NCBI GenBank assembly: GCA_015039315.1
Contig: WIDE01000046.1
Coordinates: 128,982-192,981 of the forward strand
From: Clavulina sp. PMI_390
Lineage: Eukaryota; Basidiomycota; Agaricomycetes; Cantharellales; Hydnaceae
Direction: 5' to 3'
DNA: 64,000 nucleotides
This document shows positions 48,601 through 57,960 of the stretch, in pieces. How positions within the stretch are numbered: position 1 is the first letter of the stretch; each line of letters starts with the position of its first letter. The notes under the pieces are model-generated. The model was not told where the DNA came from and did not search any database. It was given only the letters and a program-made list of their open reading frames with translations. Position numbers and translations under genes: made by a program.

Positions 48601-49606
48601 GCTGACTCGGCCAAAAGATGGGTTGACGAAACCCAGCAAAAATTCTCTGCTGCTCTCGATCATGTTAGGCAGTGCGGTGATGACTGGAAGTCGGGAGATG
48701 AGAGAAGGCGCTCCGAGTTCCTCGAGCAATTACAGATTCTCATCAAGACTCATGTCGGGATTCATCCTCAAGATATTCCCCCAAATTCTGTCTCTGGTTT
48801 ACAAGCTGTCTTCGATCGGTACAGAGCAGCCCAAACGCGTTACGAGGAAGTGAGCGCTTCCCGCAAAGAGGAGATTGAGAGGCGGAACATATTCAAGCAT
48901 CTTCCGCTTCCTTTGCTCCCTACCTTGCACATTGTTGGAGGGGCTCTTGTCAAAATTGGAAGTGCTGTCGAGGGTGCAGTGGATGATTCGATTCGCGGCC
49001 CGATGAAGGCTGCTGAGCTCGAGTTTCTCCGAAGCCAGAAGGCAGCAGTCGATCTAGTTATCAACCTACTTCCTTCAGAAGCCCGAGGCCCCCTCTGGGC
49101 GATGGCAAAAGAGATCAGCGATAATCTCGCACGCGAGGAACACAACGATCGTCTCGACGATTTCCTGGAAGATCTGCGCGATATCGCCATGGAATCGATT
49201 ATCGAGATACTTAACTTTGTACTCCAATTGGTCGAAATCATTTCGAAGGTCGTAGCTGGGGTCGCGAAAGGCGCTATTACTCTCGGCAACGGAATCGGGC
49301 AAGGGGTGCTCAAATTTGCGCAGGGTGCCGTGATGGCTGTGTTTTCAGCTCTTGATATTCAGAGCATTGTGATTGACGCAGAGATTGGCGCGGGAGATAA
49401 GGCACTGAAGTTTCACGCAGCCATTCGTGGAGTGCTCAACGGTGCTGCGTTTTACTTCGAAACCAATCTCGAGCTAGGGAGCCCTGATGCATTCAAACAA
49501 TTGATTCTGGACGGGTAAGTGTCTGCCATATTTTTCGTATTCCTGAGAGTTAATCCCGTTTCCCATGACAAGTCTCAAGGAAAAGCTTACCAAGCTCGTC
49601 AGTTGA
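45620..49606 (+). CDS. ~1190-aa protein with repeated beta-rich modules and a C-terminal helical region, function unknown
   Basis: ATG at 45620 (MIQKTTIALFGLEKLQADMV). Introns lie near 45845, 46391, 47204, 47909, 48079 and 49514; the last (donor GTAAGT after LILDG, acceptor GACAAG) adds LKEKLTKLVS and TGA at 49604-49606. The protein is built from recurring stretches of alternating hydrophobic residues and short beta hairpins (GKFDGSLSLGKILKAEVYCS, VSLDGSFSLGGEFTLEAEVQ, FGVFGTMSISVHSWDHPIEV, GVSGLTLNDVSLGATIDLDQ). About 300 residues of helical sequence follow (residues ~850-1150, AEGLQAKADSAKRWVDETQQ). There is no signal peptide. Composition and length recall the DUF6603-type large proteins of fungi and actinobacteria, but that is recollection, not a match I can prove. 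Confidence 0.7.
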
Positions 49607-50764
49607 GGCGCAGGATAGTGAGAACCAATTATTCCCTGTTACTCCGAACTCTTTGTCGTTTCTTCCCTTGGACCACTTTTCACTATCGTATCAATCGTAC
49701 ATGCTAGAAGGTCGCGCGGATTGTAGCATCCGGCTAATCTATAGGATCCTTTCAAGGCGTCTAGATCTTCGGACGATGCTAGTTGATGCACCTCGTAGGG
49801 TGTTGTCGTTCCTTGAAAAGCGTTACTGGTGCCCCAACTACCTACATGTAGCCATCTGGGTTGTTTAAATCTATTGGCTCGCCGTCGCTCGTAGCGTTTC
49901 TTCATGTCAGGCCGCGAGGGAACTGGCGCGCTACCCCCCCCCCCCCCTCCAAAAAAAAAAACCACACGGAACAAAAGCTTTAGATGAATCCCTCCTCTCA
50001 CCAGGAGCAACTCGGCGGTCCATCAAGGCCCATGTCACCAACCAGCTGAGAACTCGCGCGCGAGAGTATTGCTGTCGCATCCGAAGGACATTTCATCAAA
50101 GAAGAGGACAGCACTACTTGCTTCTCTCCCACGCAAGGAGTGTAGCATCCTCGTCCGGCTATGGCTCCATTCATGCTTCATTGGGCGAATCCTTCGCCAA
50201 TTTTCGGCCTGCGAAGATCCCAATCTGTGTGTGTTGCGGTCGTGGTCAGGTAGAATCGGACCGACTGTACCGACTCTACATCCCGGTATGCGACCGGTAT
50301 AGCCGCGTACACATGATCTTAAACAAAGGCGCTCGGTCCCTCCCAAAAATACAACTTTGTAACAAAGACTTCAACTGTACGGCCCTCCTCTAGCACCCGA
50401 ACGTCCTCTAACTCCGGAGTCCATCATGAGCCCACCACGCTCCCCACTGTATTGACCTTAGCCACCTCATTTCCCGATCTCCCGATCCTCTTCCTCTCGT
50501 TACGCCATGTTCATACATCTCTATTGAGCACCGAGCTTTAACTATCTCGCAGTGCCACTCCCTACTTCCCACCTCATGATCGAATCACTGATAGGCCTTG
50601 CGCCTAACCTATCTCTCGGTGCGCGAGCCTTAGGCCGAACATCAACCTTCTAGCCTCTCCTCACGTTGTTCATGGCCCGCTCTCCCGGACGTGACGCGCC
50701 TCCACATCTGGATTAGCTGGTACTTTGTGCGCCCTTCAGGCTTAGATCCGCACCATAATTTTGA
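49607..50764. other. 1.15-kb gene-free stretch
   Basis: No convincing gene. It contains the homopolymer tract listed separately, and stop-rich, pyrimidine-rich DNA at 50380-50700. A frame at 49653-49868 could be an alternative last exon of the beta-rich gene, but the helical ending at 49606 is better supported. Confidence 0.4.
49934..49961 (+). repeat. C14 / TCC / A11 homopolymer tract
   Basis: Fourteen C (49934-49947), then TCC, then eleven A (49951-49961). A pure polypyrimidine run next to a poly(A) run, prone to length change and sequencing error. Confidence 0.85.
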
Positions 50765-52001
50765 CATTATCATCTGTAGAGGCTCCTCGTACGTGTGCGC
50801 AAGCCGCAATGCTCTTCGCAGCCAGCGGGGCGTTGTTGATGTGTGAGATTACAGCAATAGGGGGTTTCATAATAGTGTAAAGCACGTTGTCAAGCATTTG
50901 TCAAGCATTTCTAAAGTTTTTTGTAAAGCATGTAGTAAAGCAGCCCGCTGCTTTACAAAGTGCTCCAAAGTGAACATCCTCCCTACCCAACCCGACGATT
51001 GCTCAACTCCCATCTTGCGCCGATTTTTTGAGCTATCAATGGGTGTAGTCATAACTGTAAAGACATGGGAGGCGATAATATCCCTTTTTCTGACACCTCC
51101 GAACCGTTTCTACTTGCTTCAAGCATGCTTTAGTTTTGCTTTGGTCCGTGCTTAGAGCCTCAGAGCTCTAAGCAGGGACTAAAGCAGGGCACAAAGCAGG
51201 TCGTAAAGCAGCGGCGCTTTACAGACTGCTTTACAAAAACTTTGCAAATGCTTGACAACCTGCTTTACCCTATCGTGAAACCCCCTAATACTATGCACCT
51301 CTTGGGGAGAGCAGCGAGATCAGCGGTGCGCGAACAGCAGTCTTTGGTGACTCTTTAGGTAGTTATATGGTCCTCCAGGCGTTAGTAGATAAGGACACTA
51401 AGAGGAAGGATACATGGGGCGCTAGGGCGAGCTTGTACGGGGTATGGGATCGTAAGGGTCTGGCTGAAGGAACACACGAGTTCGAGAGGTCCGTCAATCA
51501 TTGAGTCACTTTTCTACCTTCGGACATCACTTGATCATATGCGTGTATATAGTCAATATGGCTTCAGGTTTGTTACCTGTAGCATGGAGGTTCCTCAGGC
51601 CTACCATAACAATGTCAGACCATGCCGAACGGGTCACTGCTCCTCTCGTATGTGTCATATCAGTCGGCACTTATGGATTGAGTATATTTCGTTCTTACCA
51701 CCATTTTGCTTTCGCTGGCAGATACCTCATGGATCCGAGGACCGCGTCATCCCACCAATCCAGGCGGAGATGTACTGAAGGAAGTGAGGTGGAAGCGGGA
51801 GTGAATTACTATGCGGTCAGCCTCAAGGATCGGCCCGCATATAGCGGAGAATTGAGCCATGTCAACAAGAAATGTGGAATATGTTGTCTTTAAGAGCGAG
51901 GGTCATGGGTGACGGAACAGCGAGAATGTTAAGCGAGGTCTGGAAGAGGAGTTGGGCTGGTATGAGCGAGTTTTTGGCTTGGGGGCTGGGAGCGCAAATT
52001 A
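50765..52001 (+). pseudogene. decayed duplicate of the C-terminal half of the S9 peptidase gene
   Basis: Codon-by-codon similarity to 39690-40450. The GRAYRDALRGQWGVVDV region, the LLAESGRIDGARAA region, TVLQALVDEDAKRR and the ASLYGISDLKALAEETHKFE region are all recognisable at nucleotide level. So is the end, EELGWYERVFGLG (51945-51985). The copy has a one-codon deletion near the start, CGC to TGA in the VDVRD region, the nucleophile elbow region disrupted, and frameshifts after 51480. The intron between APLL and LQGSEDH is still present at ~51650-51720, so the copy arose through DNA duplication, not reverse transcription. The N-terminal propeller part is missing. It is split by the element at 50860-51286. 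Confidence 0.85.
50860..51286. mobile_element. 427-bp MITE-like non-autonomous DNA transposon
   Basis: The left end begins AGGGGGTTTCATAATAGTGT. The right end, reverse-complemented, begins AGGGGGTTTCACGATAGGGT. Similarity continues inward through TAAAGCA.GTTGTCAAGCATTT, giving terminal inverted repeats of about 45-65 bp. Inside are many TAAAGCA/TGCTTTA units in both orientations and a hairpin GCTTAGAG..CTCTAAGC near 51150. The flanks repeat AAT (50857-50859 and 51287-51289); removing the element and one AAT restores an ungapped codon alignment with the parent S9 gene. There is no transposase frame. The superfamily is undecided: a 3-bp duplication and a G-rich end fit PIF/Harbinger-like elements, while a TA duplication would fit Tc1/mariner. 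Confidence 0.85.
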
Positions 52002-52754
52002 AGCAGATAAGCGGCTGCAGTTATTGTTTTACCCACGAAAGCTCTGTCTCTATGACTCTGCTGCCAAGATCCTTGAATAGTGTACCAGAGCTTGAGAGGC
52101 AGCTTTAAGTAGCACTCCGATTCCTGCTGTGCTCATAGCCCTCCCTCACTTGGATGCCCCGCACTAGTGCATATTGACTACGCCACTAACGATTCCTCTA
52201 TTTTCACATATTGACTTATCGCCGTGCTTCCGGACCGGGGCTTATATACCTGACCACGTTTAGAGCATGAACCTCCTCTTCAACAACTTTTCTTTATTAT
52301 ATGACTTATTTATTGTGATCCATGTGGGCCGTTGCATATTGTGCGCAGTACATAACTTTCCCAAACAATAAGTAAGAGGTTTGATAGCATCTCACACGCC
52401 AAGCCTCTTTCGAATCAGAATTGCCCTCTCTGTACTATTTTCTGCTCTTTCTACGCACATCGCGCATGTAAAATGCTTATGATCGAAAAATCCACCCGAC
52501 TGGCCAAAGTTGAGCGGTATCTATGCCCCCTTGTCTTCAAGTTCCAAGGTGTTCGAGTCCAACGTGATCTATTTCTGGTGCCCGTCTTGACGACGTGCAT
52601 ATCCTCGATCAAACCAGCACCATGCGTAACGGAGAAGCTTTGAATGACCGGTTAAGCAAATAAAGCGAGATGATTCATTCAAGATGGCGGCTGATCAGGG
52701 CAGATTATTTCCTTTGGAAATGTTGCCACGCGACATACTAGCGGGCGTCAAATG

Positions 52755-52855
52755 CCCCGCATTTCGACATTCACGGAAGCACTCGTAGATCTTTTCGACC
52801 TCGGCCGCGCGTTTTACGCCAAAAATCATGGGGAAGACGTGGGGAGAATGCGGGG
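52755..52855. promoter_or_regulatory. paired GCGGGG sites upstream of lipase 1 (Mig1/CreA-like)
   Basis: CCCCGC at 52755-52760 and GCGGGG at 52850-52855, the latter preceded by A/T (GAAT), form an inverted pair ~290-390 bp before the ATG. The core fits the SYGGGG consensus of fungal carbon-catabolite repressors. Both sites and their spacing recur at 55617-55622 and 55713-55718 in copy B. The function is inferred. Confidence 0.4.
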
Positions 52856-53056
52856 TTGTCGCCGTCACGCAGCACTGACAGGTATTAGCAGAGTGTCGGA
52901 TGACCTCCCCATCTCATATGAGCGAGCGAGCGGAATGAGAGCACTCCGGCTCACGGCCTTCATGTTACCATCTGCGCCGGTAGTGAACCAATGTCTGACC
53001 CTTTCAATTCGTTTACCACTAACGTAGCCATTTGTCCCTAATCAATCTCAGGCAGC

Positions 53057-53063
53057 TATAAAT
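53057..53063 (+). promoter_or_regulatory. TATA box of lipase 1
   Basis: TATAAAT exactly 86 bp before the ATG at 53143. The same heptamer lies exactly 86 bp before the ATG of lipase 2. Confidence 0.65.
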
Positions 53064-53142
53064 CCCAAGTGCGGTCGTAGGCTAATGTCCCTCCGGAGCA
53101 TTCTTCTACTCCTCTTGGTTCTGAAAGACTCTGTCTGCTAAA

Positions 53143-54518
53143 ATGCGCTGGTCGGTCGCTACAATCTTAGCCCTTGGCGTCGCCTCGGTGTCAGCTGCTC
53201 CCTCGCCAACCGTGAAGCGTGATTCTGCCACATCAACAGTTTCCGCCGCTACGGAGTCTGCTCTTACTATCTATGGGGAATTTGCTCGCGCTGCATACTG
53301 CGGTGTTGACAGCACTTGGACTTGTGGAGGTGAGTGGGCAGATTGGACATTTCTATATCACCAGCTGATAGGCTTCTCGCAATTCTTTTATCAGGAGCAT
53401 GTTCCGCTCTTCCGGGCTTCGAAGTGTAAGTAATAAGAACTCCGAATTTTGGGGCTGTCGAGGTGAACGACTCCATAGATACGCTTATGGTGGTGATGGA
53501 GACTCGGTCCCTATGTGGTTTGTTGGCTACTGGCCAACGGAAAATGTAGCTGTAGTTGGGCATGAAGGCACAGACCCCACACAGGTCCGCCGCTTTTTGC
53601 TTTCGCCTTCAATGATTTGCTGATGCCATCACCTATGATAGTTCCTGTCGCTGCTTACAGATGCTGAGGCGTTGCTCGGAAATCTCGACTCAACACTCTT
53701 CCCTGGTATCTCCTCCAGCATCACAGTCCACGGTCTGTGCCCTTCCCCATATTAGGTTATTCGGTTCCTCTAACTTGCGATATTTAGATGGATTTGCCAC
53801 AGCTCAAGCAGCTAGTGCTACTCAAGTGCTTGCCGCCGTTGAGAAGATTTTCTCCGACAAAGGTATCTCGGCAGTCACAGTCACTGGCCACAGCCTGGGT
53901 TCAGCGATCAGCACGATCGACTTGGTGTACCTCAAGCTTCACCTCCCCAGCACGACGACGTTCAAAGCTGTACTCTACGGTACCCCACGCGTGGGTAACC
54001 AAGCTTGGGCTAATTACATTGACGCGAACGTTCGTCTATCCCTCCCGCTGGGCCCTTCCTCCAAGAATTCCCACGATTTATTGACGCGATCCTTCCTTTG
54101 CTCATTAGTTCTCGGACTTCACTCGCATCACCAATGATAATGACCCCATCCCCGTCGTGCCGGGAGAATTCTTAGGATATCACCATGCATCTGGAGAGGA
54201 CCACATTCAGCCCAACGAGAGTACCTGGATCCATTGCGACGGTGAGTGACTGCTTGCTGATGCGCATTCTCCATTCAAAAGACCCTAACTGTTGCCCGCG
54301 GTTTACTGGATACGTGGAACTGCTATAGGCCAAGACAACCCAAGCACCCTTTGCAGCACAGGTTATGTACCCGACATCCTCTTCTCCAATATCATTGACC
54401 ACCTTGGTCCTTACAATGGTGTTTGGTCCGTTTATTCCCCCTTCGCAATTGATCGCATCCATAGTTTCCTGACTCAATTGGACCACCACTTTGTAGGATC
54501 GGTACACTTTACTGTTAG
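53143..54518 (+). CDS. secreted class-3 (fungal) lipase 1
   Basis: Triacylglycerol lipase of the Rhizomucor-type class 3 family (Lipase_3). ATG at 53143. The signal peptide (MRWSVATILALGVASVSA) is followed by a short propeptide ending in a Lys-Arg Kex2-type site (PTVKR). The mature domain shows EFARAAYCGVDSTWTCG, ACSALPGFEV, YAYGGDGDSVPMWFVGYWPT, VVGHEGTDPTQ, the nucleophile elbow TGHSLGSAISTIDL, YGTPRVGNQAWANYI, the Asp region ITNDNDPIPVVP and a C-terminal His (DHLGPYNGVW). About seven short introns. The last exon (IGTLYC, TAG at 54516-54518) is joined with donor GTCCGT. The catalytic triad is intact, so an active secreted enzyme is expected. Confidence 0.9.
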
Positions 54519-55134
54519 TAAGAAGCTGTACGACTGTTATTTTCATTTGGGGGTTGGGCATGTACACCTGTGCATGTCCTTGTTATCTATAAATGCATTT
54601 TCTTTGTCTTGTCATTTGTCATGCAAGAAGACGTGCGTGTATTATGTTTCTAGGTCGCGGTTTCGGGATTGGGCAAATGAATTCAAACCGATTGATAAGA
54701 GTGCCCGGTAACAGTTGATTTAAGTCGGTATGGAGCTAAGGTTCCTGGACTTAAAATATGAGCGCTTGAATCCAAATTATCTGTTTGCTCTGATGCAATC
54801 CCTCGGCCGTTAATGTCAGAATTGTAGCGAAACTGACCATAGCAATGGCCCCTTGGGAGTCAAATAGTGGAGCAATCACTCAGCGCCAGGTCTAGGTCGC
54901 CGAGGCGCGGCATTATATGATTGGCTGTGGAAACTGACTTCCAGACAGATATTGATATCAAACAGCGCCGGCGCCGCGGGACCCTGGACATCACACAAAC
55001 AGGCTTGATTGGTCATCTCGAAACTATCCCCCACTCTATGTAAAGCGAAACCGCTGCGCTATAAATAACTTGTGCTCACAGTACCATCTGGGTTGTGTCA
55101 TAACCACGGACTCGCCGGGTTGGTGTGCCTCCGA
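54519..55134. other. spacer between lipase duplication units
   Basis: No gene was recognised. It includes the 3' UTR of lipase 1 and a stretch near 54900-55010 with GCGCCGGCGCCGCGGGACCC, unusually GC-rich for this neighbourhood. Confidence 0.35.
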
Positions 55135-55616
55135 CCGGTATACATACGTCTCCACGCTTGCTTAGCGCATGAAATTCGCCTAGCATCACCTCCGCCATTT
55201 GAATGATTCATTCTGGTCCATGCGAGCCGTTGCAATCATACAAGGACGCAAACTTCCCAAAATACTGCGCTGCTAAATCTGTCACACCAAGCTTAAGCCA
55301 GAATCATCATCAACTGTTCTCCACTCCTTTAGTGCGCATGAGTCCGCTAAAGGTTCTCAGGAAACGAAACCTCACGGTCTATCATACATGCACAAGAGTG
55401 TGTGTGCCCCATGTCTTGTCAAGTTTCAAACTGCTGCCCATCGAATTGATCTATTTCTGACTCCCGTCTCGACAACGTACATATCCTCAATCAGAACGGC
55501 ACCCCGCATTACAAGCGGATTTTGAATGGCTGGTTAAACAATTAAAGCGAAATTATTCATTCAAGATTGTGGCTGATGAGTGAGGATTGGAAATGCTACC
55601 ACGCGGGCGTCAACTG

Positions 55617-55718
55617 CCCCGCGTTTTTAACATTCACGGAAGCACTCGCAGATCTTTTCAACCTCGACCGCGCGTTTTACGCTAGAAATCATGGGGAAGA
55701 TGTGGGGAGAATGCGGGG
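55617..55718. promoter_or_regulatory. paired GCGGGG sites upstream of lipase 2 (Mig1/CreA-like)
   Basis: CCCCGC at 55617-55622 and GCGGGG at 55713-55718 are the counterparts of the pair in copy A. They sit in the best conserved part of the duplicated upstream region. A role in carbon repression is inferred. Confidence 0.4.
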
Positions 55719-55917
55719 TTGTCGCCGTCACGCCACACTAAGAGGTATTAGCGGGATATCCTATGACCCTTTGACCTCACATGGGCGAGCGACGGAATGA
55801 GGCGACCCCGGTTCACGGTCTTCATGTTTCCATCTGCGCCGGTAGCGACCCATTCTGTCTGATCCTTTCACTTCTTGATCGCTAACGCAGCTATCTTTTC
55901 ACTTCATGCTGGACAGC

Positions 55918-55924
55918 TATAAAT
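55918..55924 (+). promoter_or_regulatory. TATA box of lipase 2
   Basis: TATAAAT 86 bp before the ATG at 56004, in the context CAGCTATAAATCCCAAG shared with lipase 1. Confidence 0.65.
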
Positions 55925-56003
55925 CCCAAGGACTTCCGTAGGCCTATGTCTATCCAGAGCCTTCTTCCATTTGCCCCTGCTTCCGAAATCCCTGCTCGCT
56001 GAA

Positions 56004-57385
56004 ATGCGCTGGTCAGCCGCCACACTCCTGGCCCTTGGCGTTGCCTCGGTATCAGCTGCCCCTTCACCCACCGTGAAGCGCGACGATGCTACATCAACTG
56101 TTGCTGCCGCCACGGAGTCTGCGCTTACTATCTACGCTGAGTTTGCTCGGGCTGCATACTGCGGTGTCGATAGCACTTGGACTTGTGGAGGTGAATAATT
56201 ATATCTGATACTCATATGCCATTAGGTAGAAGGCTTGATGCATATTTTTCATTAGGAGCATGCTCAGCTCTTCCGGGCTTCGAAGTGTAAGTAATCGAGC
56301 TTTCCTACCCTTGAAACTGTGAGGGCGAGCGATATCCATTAGGTATGCCTATGGTGGCGATGGAGACTCCGTCCCTATGTGGTTCGTTGGCTACTGGCCG
56401 ACGGAAAATGTCGCTGTAGTTGGGCATGAAGGAACTGACCCCACTCAGGTACGTTGCTTCTTGTTATACTACCCAAAAACCCACTAAAATGATGAAATCT
56501 CGTAGTTTCTCTCTCTACTCACTGATGCCGAAGTCGTATTCGCGAATCTCGATTCAACTCTCTTCCCTGGTATCTCTAGCAGCATTGAAGTCCACGGTTT
56601 GTCCCCCCTCCTCTGCTCACAAGTTTTAATTGTTCTGACTGAGATCTTCAAGACGGATTCGCCACAGCCCAAGCAGCTAGTGCCGCTCAAGTCCTCGCCG
56701 CTGTGGAACAGGTTTTCTCTGATAAAGGGATCTCATCTGTCACCGTCACCGGCCACAGCTTGGGCTCAGCGGTCAGCACAATCGATTTAGTCTACCTCCA
56801 GCTTCACCTCCCCAGCACGACAACCTTTAAAGCTGTGCTCCACGGTACACCCCGTGTAGGGAACCAAGATTGGGCCAACTATATTGATGCGAACGTCAGT
56901 CTCTGCTTCCCACTGTACTCTCATTCCTTCGAATGGCATTATTTGCTAACATGGTCCTGCTTTTCCCCTAATAGTTCTCGGACTTTACCCGCATCACTAA
57001 CGATAATGACCCCATCCCAGTCGTGCCAGGCGAATTCCTTGGATATCACCATGCGTCTGGCGAGGATCATATTCAACCTGACGAGACTACCTGGATTCAT
57101 TGTGATGGTGAGTCACTGCTCCAAATATCTCTCTATATCCAAAGACACTAATCGCGTATCACAATTGCATTATCGGACGTGTACGAATCGTACCAGGCCA
57201 AGACAACCCGAGCACGCTTTGCAGCACTGGCTACGTACCTGACATCCTATTCTCAAATATTATTGATCATCTTGGTCCTTATAATGGTATCTGGTACGTT
57301 TGTATACGCTTCAATACCGGACGCCACCCAAAAGTATCTAACTGAACTTTTACGTCTGTGCAGGATCGGCACGACTTTCTGTTAG
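56004..57385 (+). CDS. secreted class-3 (fungal) lipase 2
   Basis: Paralogue of lipase 1. ATG at 56004; signal peptide MRWSAATLLALGVASVSA, then a propeptide ending PTVKR. The same exon order carries EFARAAYCGVDSTWTCG, YAYGGDGDSVPMWFVGYWPT, VGHEGTDPTQ, LTDAEVVFANLDSTLFPGIS, the nucleophile elbow TGHSLGSAVSTIDL, GTPRVGNQDWANYIDAN, NDNDPIPVVPGEFLGYHHAS and a final His region (DHLGPYNGIW). The last exon IGTTFC ends TAG at 57383-57385. Changes from lipase 1 are mostly conservative (YGTPR to HGTPR, AWANY to DWANY). The triad is intact. The clean exon conservation against diverged introns argues both copies are under selection. Confidence 0.9.
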
Positions 57386-57960
57386 AAAAGGCCCGGTGGA
57401 GCTACTCTTTTTATTCGGGGTTGGATCTGTACAGCTTTTCATGTACATGTTATCTGTGAATGTATTTTTGTATATTGCCGCATGTGTGAGACGTACAGGC
57501 ATTGTATTTTCCTCTCAGAGTGCTAGACTCGAGAGGAAGAGTTTATAAGAAGCAGGTTTAGTCTCCATCGATCCGGATCTGCTGAGCCGAAGCCCGGAGA
57601 TTTCCAAAAGGAGGCTTGAACTGAGACTAGCTTCCCTGCGAGGGAAGACGCAAACTCATCCATTCCATGGCCATCAACCACAATGTTTACGGTAAATGAG
57701 GATAGGAATGGGTATACTGAGCGAAACAGTGCATATAATACAGAAATGGTGACATGAGGAGTGGCGGCCACGACATTTGTGGACCAAGGATGGGGAGCCA
57801 TGTGAGGAGATGAGATGCGAGCAACAGTGAGAGAAACCTAGTCAAGCAAAGTACAAGATGATGGAGCAGCAAAATCCTACACCAAGGGACAAGAAATATA
57901 CAAGTGGTATAGCGGGGTGAAGCTGGAGAAACAGAAGGAGATAAAGCTATAAGAATGAAG
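57386..57960. other. convergent 3' intergenic region
   Basis: About 575 bp between lipase 2 (+) and GPI10 (-). It holds both 3' UTRs. No gene was recognised. Confidence 0.4.

Larger units (their letters stand above)
52235..54518 (+). repeat. tandem segmental duplication, copy A (promoter plus lipase 1)
   Basis: It aligns with 55135-57385 in order. Shared features are a region around GGTCCATG/GATCCATG..GCCGTTGCA, the ACATATCCTC..ATCA block, TGAATG.C.GGTTAA.CAA.TAAAGCGA, the CATTCACGGAAGCACTCG block, a TATA box and the whole lipase gene with all introns. Identity is high in the gene and patchy further upstream. Confidence 0.8.
55135..57385 (+). repeat. tandem segmental duplication, copy B (promoter plus lipase 2)
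   Basis: Direct repeat of copy A at 52235-54518, with promoter motifs, TATA spacing, exon layout and intron positions conserved. Introns have diverged more than exons. Confidence 0.8.

Noticed and set aside
49653..49868. Alternative 3' exon for the beta-rich protein
   Set aside because: A splice into this frame is possible (acceptor TCTCAAG), but the joined sequence (KSLPSSSVEAQDSE...) breaks the helical pattern that the shorter ending LKEKLTKLVS continues.
50898..51155. 85-codon open frame inside the MITE-like element
   Set aside because: Too short for a transposase, with no DDE-like pattern and Cys-rich. The frame runs through the TAAAGCA repeats.
50765..52001. The idea that the second S9-like segment is a retro-copy
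   Set aside because: The intron before the Asp-loop exon is still present in the copy, so it derives from genomic DNA.
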